Shown here: positions 55,731 through 64,000 of the stretch, in pieces
Numbering within the stretch: position 1 is the stretch's first letter
Layout of the letters: each line of letters begins with the position of its first letter
NCBI GenBank assembly: GCA_003971905.1
Contig: RSEE01000009.1
Span: 496,001-560,000 of the forward strand
Direction: 5' to 3'
From: Moniliella sp. 'wahieum'
Taxonomy: Eukaryota; Basidiomycota; Moniliellomycetes; Moniliellales; Moniliellaceae
DNA: 64,000 nucleotides
Program-made: the position numbers and the translations under genes
The notes under the pieces: generated by a model
What the model was told of the DNA's origin: nothing
Databases searched by the model: none
Seen by the model: only the letters and a program-made list of their open reading frames with translations

Positions 55731-57829
55731 GATGATGGGTCCAAGTGACGAAGTATGAGCAGATTTATTGAGATCAGCCTGCGGCCACGGCCGGCGACGA
55801 GCGAGGAGATAAAAAGACGTCGCCTGGCTGCTTACGTGATGTCATGCGCTTGTATTTCGAGGCAGTGTGGCTTGCAGGTTGGCTTTCATTTTCCGGCTGC
55901 GTCGATCAAGTAGTTGGGCATCGCTCGGGTTACAATACTACTAATGACCACTACGGCATGTCGATCATTGCTCATTAACATTGATCATTCATCGATCTCC
56001 TCCAACGGGCCTAGGCTGCTCTCTGCCTCAACCCCCAACTTCTTCATTTCCTATACCTACTCACATAGTATCGGTTGTCGCAACACACACGCGTCCGTAT
56101 ATATAGTAGAGAGGCTCAGATCATAGTATATAGGTATTACACCCACGAGGGTAGAGTGCCAAGAAGAATGCCCAGCGTGGCTCAATTCTAGTCAAGTTTA
56201 GCGGTGGAGTCAACGATGCCAAGGCAGGAGAAGAGCAGTGTTCCAATCCGCGTCGGGCACATGGTCATTATCCGCCGGATGTCGTGAGGCCGTGGGGACG
56301 AGGGACAAAAAGCGGGGATGGGGAAGGGGGAGGGGTTGTGATGCAGGAAAGATAGAGCGGATGTGTGGTATTTTGGCATATTGAGCAGTGTTTCTGAGAC
56401 GGGCCACACATATACCCACCTGCTGATGGTATGACCCTGTTCTAGCTCTTTCTTGATCCCTTTATTTGTGTGTGTATCTCACACCATAACGTTATTGTTT
56501 ACCGTATGATTGCTTCTTCTTCCTCTGGAATGAGGCATCATTCCATATGCAGCCTCCTCCTCAACCGGTTCGACTGGCCCCTTTTTCTTCAGCTCGCTCC
56601 CCAGTTCCTTCCTCCGCCCCCATGGTCCCACCGGTAGCTACCCCTCGGTGTTAGCACCCGGGACACTCCTGGTGTGTGGCTTCCAACTGGATTTTCCGCG
56701 CTGCAGTGTACCCGGATTCAGCTCCCACTCAACGAGGGCACCACACGTCTTAACGGGCCTGTTGTGTGGGCGTATGACATTACGAGCAAAGCGGTAAGTA
56801 CCAACCTTGCTATAGAAGAGTTTTCGTGTACACACTATGGTCCTGCATACATTACCCCAATAATTTAGCGCAAGCTGTGGCACCGGGACCGTGAGTCCGT
56901 CGACGACAAGTACGGGGAATGCGAATGTGTTTCCGCGCAGGCCGGGGTGAAGTTCGGAAAACGGCGACTCTGGCCCAAGTGCGGACCAACACCTCAAAGC
57001 ATCGTACAAGAGAGTCCGTGCTGGGTCAGAAGCGGGGGGAGGATGCTCTCTGAACAGTTACCGGTGCACTGGTACACTATACCCCACACTATTGTCCTAA
57101 ATGAGGTGGTGGCATATGGACCGATCTTATCATCCGGTTCCACATCGATCCTGACCGGCTCGCCGGACCAATTGCATGCTGCCCGGACGGTCCGGCAGTC
57201 GTCGGTCCCGCATCGGATAACGAGGTAGGCGGCCTGTTCCAAATGCAAGTCCGTCTCTTCGATGCCAAGGCCGCTGCTATATAGTACCTCTTGGAATCGA
57301 GTGCAGAGACCAGGTGGTGCGTACCCTCTCCGCCTCGTTTTTTGTATTATTATTCCTTTTTTCTTATGGTGGGCTATTAGCCGGGACAGCTCTCTCAGTT
57401 GAAGGGTAACAGCCACTCTATGAGCCTACAGCAGTGAGCGGGCACGGATCTTTGCAAGGGGACAAGCCCAAGATCATACTTAGTGGTCCTATATCTCTGC
57501 ATTGACATTCCACATGCAATACTAACATTTTCAAACAGCTATCTTTGTAATGGAAAAGAGCGCACAGAGCCGTATTTTGGGCGAAGTGTGGGTGCGTAGA
57601 TCACCAGCAGCATAGGGGGATAAATGGCATCAACAGGCCGAGTCCTTTGGTGGCATAAGCAGGGTCAGGGGTCGGGGGACGGGCACATGGTTAAGGTCAA
57701 TACGGCCTTATAAATGAGACAGAGAGGAACCGAGCTTGGAAAAAGGCACAGAGATTGGGAAGCTGGATCGTGGAGTAAAGCTTAAAGAGTCGTGGATGGA
57801 GAAAAAAAGGGGGGTCAGGGACTAACTAA
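55731..57829. other. 2.1-kb spacer with unassigned ORFs
   Basis: Minus-strand ORFs 57416-56994 (contains GTDDCRTVRAACNWSGEPVR) and 57009-56638 could be joined by one slip. On the plus strand a clean intron-like GTAAGTACC...ATTTAG (56793-56868) joins YDITSKA to RKLWHRDRESVDDKYGE. Both readings cannot be right, and neither matches a family I know. Confidence 0.3.
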
Positions 57830-58800
57830 TGCATGTCCAGCTGACCCATAAGAAAGCGTTCCCCCCGTGGGCTGGGCGACGGATGCGAAGACCACTGGAC
57901 TGGGCACGTGCGCGTCCACGTGAATCTGAGGAACCTGACGGGCCTTTCGTTTCTGAGGCAGTTGGAGCAGGGCAAGAATCGGGGGTAACTTGGGACACCG
58001 GTACCTCGGGTACCGGGGCAAACGGTCGATGTTCCGGTTCCAAAAGGAGAAGACTGGCCATTGTATTCGTCCTTGGCGCTGGGTAGAATGCGGCTCAAAG
58101 GACTTGGATGGCTCGGGAGCCAGCTTGTTCTCCTGCGGCATGTATCCACCACCAATCCCAAGCCAAGAAGAGGCGCTGAATCGACGACCGAGGTTGAGTG
58201 AGTCCCGCCGTCCAAGCGGAGCTGGGGTAAAGGAGGAGGAAATCCAGGGCGCAGATAGGCGCGGGCTCAATGAAGGAGGAGGCGTGAATGTGTCGAGGTC
58301 GTCTGCTGCCGTCACGGCCGAAGAGGTGGAACGTAGCGTGCTAGACGACTTGGCCGAGGAAAGGGACGGGCGCGTTGCAGCGGACTAGCGTCCGTGGGGA
58401 GAAAGAGGTTCCAGTCGCAGCAGCATAAGCGCCAGTGGTCAGGAGAGAAATGGATTGGGCGCGGCGGTTAGTGGTGCAAGGGGGAAACGGACGAGGAAGG
58501 GGCGGTGGGGCTGGCAAGGGCGTGGGAGTCAATGAGGGCGGAGCTGGGCACAGCAAGGCTGTGGCGGTGGGTGTGGTGGCGTTGAGCGCCAGGAATGCTG
58601 GTCGGAGAGGACATGGTGGAGGGGAGGAGGGAATGGTGGCGAGGGCGGGCAGAAATGGCCACTCCGGCCTCCGGAGAGCAGGAATGCCGTTTCTGGGTGG
58701 CGGCGGAGATAGGCCATGTACTGCCCCCCCGCCTGCTTGGCTGCGGGAGGGAGTCACAGGGCCAGTGCCTGTTTCGGGGGCTGGGGCGCAAACTGCGCGC
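57830..58800 (-). other. possible Ser/Pro-rich protein gene, unrecognised
   Basis: On the minus strand a frame with SISLLTTGAYAAATGTSFSP (near 58430) runs into APLGRRDSLNLGRRFSASSW with IGGGYMPQENKLAPEPSKSF and ends LMGQLDMH or HALVSP near 57820. Arg-Arg-x-Ser steps are typical of a disordered, phosphorylated fungal protein. It needs at least two slips. GC-rich overlapping frames on both strands reduce confidence. Confidence 0.3.
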
Positions 58801-60055
58801 TGTGCCCTGCAGTGCCATGCCCCTGAGGCCGCTAACCCGCTGGTGCGCACAGAGGCAGTCATGCTCATGTACCAACCCCCACTCGGCACTTGAGTATACT
58901 CGGTGCACACTGGCACTCTGGGTACTTTACGGTTATCGATAATCGAGTGTGCCGCCACGGCGGGGTCAGCTGTAAGTGAGTCACCGTGCAATAGTACCTG
59001 TGTACTAAACGCCAGGCAAGCGGTACAGCTTCCAAAATGTTCCAACATCGTTTATTCGCGCCTTGGCGGCGTAATACATCTCCGTTTTGCAGCCATATTA
59101 TGTCCGTAACGGGGAAGGTTCGGACTTAATTGGTTGGGCGTGCCTCTTGTAGTCGGGAGTTGTTTTGCCACAATCCACATGTTGTTCCAGGGGCGATAGG
59201 ATTGTATTACGTAAAGGGCCGCCAGAACGCGAGATTCGAGAGACCGACATACGCTGACGGAGGGGGGGGATGGAGGGCCGTCGTCTTTGCAGTCACTTCG
59301 GTGGGGCAGGGGAGAGCGAGTGGGGAGCGAGAGCCAGGTGGTGCCGAAGCGGAGACTTTGGAGGGGGTGGTCCGGAACCTCCGTGGCGTCAGGCCTTTTA
59401 AATTAACGCATAACGCTTGCATAAGAACACTGCATAGCGCCTGATCATCGATCAGGCCTGAGGCGGCCTGAGGCCTGAGTGCTGAGCGCTCCAAGTTCTC
59501 CGCGCCAGCTAAGCGCTAAGCTCGCTAACCAACCACATTGATGGGTAGACCAAATAACCAATGATCGATGAGGTCTGAGATATGCAGACTGCAAAAAAAG
59601 CCTCTGCAGGGGCTACGTGTATAGGAGCCACAAGAAGAGTTGGTAGGGTCTTTTGTACGTGCGCATATACTAGGGTCCAGTAGAGAGTGTATATTTTGTG
59701 TGTGTGGAGTCATGTTGGCAACACAGAAAGCTGCGCAACAAGAACAAAGGGCAAACCCGACAATCTCTGTTGAACGTTGACGCATTGACAGCAAAAATGA
59801 AGGAAGAGTTATGCAGAAGAGAGAAAGATGAGAGGCACATCAGAAATATCGTCACCATTAATAGCAAAAATGTGGAAGGCCCTCACGGCCTCACGGAGAA
59901 TGCGAGGCATGTGTCAAGCTTCAAGCCAAGAGAGGAATATCACCGACTAATCTTGGTCGGTATACGCTCTTTGTTGCGTACTTGAGCTGCGCGTAGGACT
60001 TGGGCGTAGCGGGAGGAAGAAAGCCACTCAGAATAGTAATGGCGATCAGTACTGG
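58801..60055. other. spacer with GC and CCTGAGG repeats
   Basis: No gene supported. ATCGAT text at 58935, an inverted repeat CCTGATC-ATC-GATCAGG (59440-59456), and AGGCCTGAGG steps (59454-59478) are the only structure seen. Confidence 0.45.
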
Positions 60056-60974
60056 TTAGGAGTGGGGAGGAGAGGATGACTTTGATGATTGTTTGAACTG
60101 AAAGTGGTCTAGCTGATCCGCTGCCAACTCATGCACAAATTTGCTTACCATCGTCCGTTGCTTGCGATCAGTAGGTGCGGTGCACATCGCACGATCTGTG
60201 ACGGTGACCAAGACCCCGCGACGGTCTGTACGAACCTTCGCCGTGATCCGGGTACGACAAAACACCGCTTGGCAACCTCTCCGTGTGCTGATGGAGATTG
60301 AGATGTTTGTAGGCCTTCTCCATAGCCCCCTGCCCCTTAAGTGAGTAAGATGAGCATGACAGGGCTGGGCTGCGCATGGATGCGCTTACTGTCATGTTTT
60401 CAGGCGAGAGGGAAGTGAAGGTGGAGCGGGCATGTTCGATGCCCACCGCTTCAGGAAAGGCCGAGGGGGTTTGACAGTAAGACAGAGACTGCGCTACCAA
60501 TGGCGTGAGTCGCGCGCGGCGGCAGCAGGTCAGGCACGACGAGTACTCAGCGTGCTCATCCCATCGTCTCTTCGCCACCGTCACTTTTTCCCAGATCCGA
60601 TCTGTCTTGAAGGGCCAGAGACGGTTAACTCTTCTTTCAGTGCCTCCAATCCGACACATCTTCCAGAACAAACCGACGCTTTTCCCCCGACATAGGAGCG
60701 CAAAGCCCCATGAGCCTGTTGAGCAGCTGCTGACCATTTCTCGTCCGTCGCGAAGGCACCGGCGCATGGTATATTTTCCACCTGGTTGATCCCCGATCCT
60801 TGGTCCTTGAACGTGCAGCTTACACCCGTTGTCTGTGACACACACTTTGATAAGTGTATCGCACGATTGTGTCATCCCGAGATCGTAATGGATACCGTTC
60901 TTTAAAAGGGGAATAGTGTTGCTGATGAGCGCCTTTGGACCGGGTACATATAAGTTAGTGTGCGCTGCCGTCAT
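60056..60974 (-). other. possible gene, unrecognised
   Basis: A 268-codon minus ORF (60974-60168) and two overlapping frames contain protein-like blocks: NTIPLLKNGIHYDLGMTQSC; TGVSCTFKDQGSGINQVENI with PCAGAFATDEKWSAAAQQAH; and VRTDRRGVLVTVTDRAM with SKFVHELAADQLDHFQFKQ before the stop near 60056. They could be one frameshifted protein of about 270 residues, rich in Cys in the first half. No family recognised. Confidence 0.25.
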
Positions 60975-63116
60975 ATACGGTTGTCCCGCATTCGAAAAGA
61001 ACGCACCGAACCATTGTTTTGAGTGCTGGCGCCTGGTTTGTATTTGTTTCTGTTATTGGCGCAGATTTTATTTGGCCCAGTGAGGGACGGAAGGAAGGTT
61101 AGGGGCGGGGGGCGGGAGCGTTGCTGATCGGATGTGATAGACGAATGAGCAGATACGATACCGGCGGGGTCAGTTTGTCGGTTTGGTCGCCGAAGGAGGA
61201 ACTGAGATCTGGTTCACGAGAGATGAGAATTCTGCGGGTTCCAGTCCAATGGCAGGCACAGGGGAGGTCTTATGATTGAACTGACAACTTGGCCATGGAT
61301 GTTCCATTTTTGCACAGCAACGATCCCGTTCCCGACGGTTCATTCACCCCAGGGGAAGGCGAAATAGTCTGGCAGCGCCGCCCAAACTTCTGATGCTGAG
61401 AAGGATGGTATGCAGGAGAAGACTCTACTTTGCTGGAACGGTGAGGGATCAGACCATCCGGCGCCAGCGAATACGTTTGAGTCAGAGGGGGGAATAAGTC
61501 AGGACGATGAGAGTTTGGCGAGGATTAATCTGAAGGAATGATAGGAGAAGAACGCAGAGTCTCCTCCTCAACATTGGAAGATGGGCGCGAATGCTCAAAT
61601 GTTTGTCCTGCAGTTGACTCTGTACGACAAGGGGAAAGCTTGACGGGAATGGCGAATAGGGAAAACTGGAAAGGGAGTCCCAGAAGGATCGACCGATATA
61701 GTATCTTCCAGTTCTGTGGACAGCATGGGGTTTGGAGTTGCCTGGGCGGGCAGGGAATCGAGCGTGAGGCCGGCCACGCTGCTATTGTGAGAATAGTAGG
61801 GAGGAGCAAAATCGATTGATGCCCCCCGAAGCACCGACCATGCCCCGGATTCCCACATCCTCTGTGCTTGTCACATTCGGTAGCGCTCGGGGAAGGGCAT
61901 AAGTCGACAAGCAAAGGCGATCCATATGCGAAGACACGGCGGGGTAGTGACGGCAGTGGTGGTGGTAAATATGAAGGGAGGAGACTTGTTGTAGGGCACA
62001 ATTTTGGAAAAGTGGTGGCGAGCGCGAAGGTGCTTTATAAGACGTGTGGGGAGGCAATGGCGCAGTCTTTGCATTAGTGTGAAAAGGGCCCTGCCACACT
62101 ATATTAGCCTCACAGTGGCCGGCGGGCCGGACTAAGCACTGAGCGATGTATATCATGTGAGAACATCGTCATATTGTGGCAAACGGTGCAACCGGGGAGG
62201 CCTTTCGCCTGTCTTATTAGTGGCGCGATGTGTATATACATGGTGATGCGAGTGGCGCGTGTAGACCACAGAACAACGTGTGCCAAGACTGCATCGCGGC
62301 TCAGCCGCTGAGGTTCTTTGATCCACGGACTTAAGCAAATTGGGGCAGAGAGTGAGGGTGAGGTGAGGGTGCTGTGATGAAGTTTGAATGGGGGAATGTC
62401 CGACTCGTATTAAGACCTCCAAACCATAATGCAAAAAGCACAGCAGAGGTCATGGCGACCCAAAAGAGTGGGTCAGACGTCCATATATAGACTCCTGCGG
62501 GTGTGGTAGGAAGTCGCGCGGCCGTCCGACGACAGTGTATATATTTGAAGTCGGACCGAGATCGGATGCGAAAGTGTCAGGATGTCATATGGGTTACACA
62601 TTGGTTACAACGGTTACAGGTTGCGTGTTGCGAGTAGTAGGCGCGTGAGCTTTTTGTCTACATTATACAAATCTCACGTATAATAGGGGGAGAGGAGAGA
62701 GGATGACAGCCTGGGCAACAGTTGCATGAGAAGACTTTACCCGACGGGGGATTAGCGAATGGGGTGCAACTGCATGGACGCGCCACCACCAGGGAAATCA
62801 TCCTTTTTGTCTCTCAGTCTTCGGAGAGCGATCGGTTTCCGGTCCGCACCGGAGCGTGCAGAGCGCTGCCGAATTTGAATGTACGCTGGACGTTGCGAGC
62901 TTGAGCGCGTGGACGCGCGCTGCGTGACGCCTAACCCGCCTATGTAGCCGGATGCCGAAACGGCAATCAAGAACAAGCCCTATATTAATTGCTGGTGCCG
63001 GTGAGGCCGGTGAGCGCTGAGCGAAAGTAGAGACAAGCGGAGTGGGACTCGGAGGAGGGAGTGGACGGAGGGTGAGATCTCTGAGAAAGAGGGAAGGCGA
63101 AGCTACGAGTGGCCTA
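60975..63116. other. 2.1-kb spacer, nothing assigned
   Basis: A 158-codon minus ORF (62001-61525) is Pro/Leu/Cys rich without motif. Near 62380-62530 the text is AT/GC mixed with TATA-like tracts. No repeat array stands out. Confidence 0.4.
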
Positions 63117-64000
63117 TCTCTATGTTGTGTGCATTCCATTGACAAGAGCTTAAGGCTGGGACAGGGGGAACGCTACGTCTAAACCGAACCGTTCATCTTG
63201 CGGGGGTTGTTTGGAAGCGCCACTAAGGTCAAGGAACCAGGGGATTGCCAGGATTTCAGGACCCTCCGCTCTCGCCATCCGGTCCCGTACCTTAGGAAGC
63301 GCGTGTGGACACGAGGAACGTGGTTGACATACGAGCGAGGAACCATTTCCACTGAGACTTAGTAGCCAACTCCTTCCAATGCGCAAACAACTTGCCCGCC
63401 GTCTTGGTGCCGTAGTATCCTCGCGTCGTCAAAACCAGGGGGAAAAACGGTTCTTGAGTGCGTCCCTGGTACTTGGCGTTCTTGTCGCATTCTGCTTGTT
63501 CAAGCAGCCGAAGCAGTTCCTTCTCCCGGCGTTCCAAAGGCGACGCAGTGCTCTCATGCACCACCCGCCGGTACGCGCTCTGCGCCTCCTGCGATCCCGT
63601 GTCGCGCAGCGTGTGGTCTACCTCCATTCCGGTTCCTCCCAGTGCTCCGGGCCCCATCACGCGGTAATCGTGCGCTGTGCCTTCCGTCCGCGCCTCGTCC
63701 CATCCTCTTCCTCCACCATAGGTTCGTTGTGGACGTGGGTGTCGGGGATGGAGCGTAGGAGCTGGAGAATGGGCTCCCGCACTGCCTCATGCAACGCACC
63801 AAACTTGGCCTGGGTGCGGGTGCAGGACATGATGTGTTCCAGCGAGGACATGACGCCGCACTTACATGCTGCGCGTGGTGCGGCACAGCGTGCGGAGCTG
63901 GAGACCAACCTGACCTGCTGGTCAGAGAGCTTGAGGTACGGGACGGATGGAATGGCGGAGAGCCATTGTGGCTCAGCGGGTTGCTGTGCTCAACCACATG
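63117..64000 (-). mobile_element. non-LTR retrotransposon, 3' end (runs off the window)
   Basis: On the minus strand, entering from the right edge: LKLSDQQVRLV, then a zinc-type motif CKCGVMSSLEHIMSCTRTQA, FGALHEAVREPILQLL and, after a frame slip near 63670, MEVDHTLRDTGSQEAQSAYR, ERREKELLRLLEQAECDKNA and PFFPLVLTTRGYYGTKTAGK with LFAHWKELATKSQ, ending at a stop near 63292. The CxC..H..C motif and the FxPxVxxxxGxxG..A block are typical of the C-terminal region of reverse-transcriptase ORFs of non-LTR elements. The 3' UTR (63269 down to 63130) is the dispersed repeat also found at 18.1 and 22.9 kb. The terminus reads into CAACATAGAGATAG. Confidence 0.75.

Noticed and set aside
58341-59048. 235-codon minus ORF as a secreted protein
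   Set aside because: There is no credible signal peptide and composition follows GC content. Only its last part is kept, within the 57.8-58.8 kb candidate.
1-64000. Biosynthetic, defence or toxin gene cluster
   Set aside because: No synthase, NRPS/PKS, terpene cyclase, NLR or toxin domain was recognised. The conserved genes are unrelated housekeeping and transport genes.

Overview
The window is nuclear DNA from a filamentous fungus. The evidence is many short GT-AG introns (about 43-120 nt), fungal transport and cell-wall genes (TRK potassium transporter, YAT-type amino acid permease, Smi1/Knr4), a fungal-style bZIP protein, a Rheb GTPase and an intron-bearing tRNA-Ile. The intron sizes, the long repeat-rich spacers and the CPSF6-like and Ark/NAK-type proteins fit a basidiomycete (Agaricomycetes). 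A Rhizoctonia/Ceratobasidium-like genome is plausible, but nothing seen here decides the genus.

Layout. 0-11 kb is gene-rich: the 3' part of CCT4 (chaperonin delta), ribosomal protein eS1, an alanine-rich mitochondrial protein of unknown role, an amino acid permease with seven exons, and alpha-tubulin. 13.4-17.5 kb holds a TRK-type K+ transporter. 17.5-27.3 kb is mostly repeats, with one bZIP gene at 20.1-21.3 kb. A tRNA-Ile(AAU) lies at 27.3 kb, followed by a small ER thioredoxin-like protein and a zinc alcohol dehydrogenase (28-30.4 kb). A CPSF6-like 3'-end-processing factor is at 33-34 kb. 34-42 kb is poorly resolved. 42.3-48.3 kb holds Smi1/Knr4, aspartate-semialdehyde dehydrogenase, pyroglutamyl-peptidase and an Hbn1/Frm2-like nitroreductase. 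An Ark/Prk/NAK-family kinase (51-54.5 kb) converges on a Rheb GTPase (55.1-55.7 kb). The last 8 kb has only unassigned candidate ORFs and ends inside a non-LTR retrotransposon copy. The genes are ordinary housekeeping and transport genes; no operon-like or biosynthetic cluster logic is visible.

Two features stand out. First, nearly every conserved gene is broken by one-base frameshifts that look like homopolymer errors of a long-read assembly, so the breaks should not be read as pseudogenes without reads. Second, the gene-poor spacers carry islands of tandem heptamers, nearly all of the form T-N-A plus a self-complementary tetramer, such as TGAAGCT, TGACTAG, TTAGATC, TGATCGA and TTACGCG. At least nine different palindromic tetramers appear in this same 7-bp frame, which ordinary microsatellite growth does not easily explain. 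This is my best candidate for something undescribed.

No CRISPR, virus, toxin cluster or defence system was seen. Several low-confidence ORF clusters are listed as candidates only. All coordinates, splice sites and repeat counts were read by eye, without alignment.
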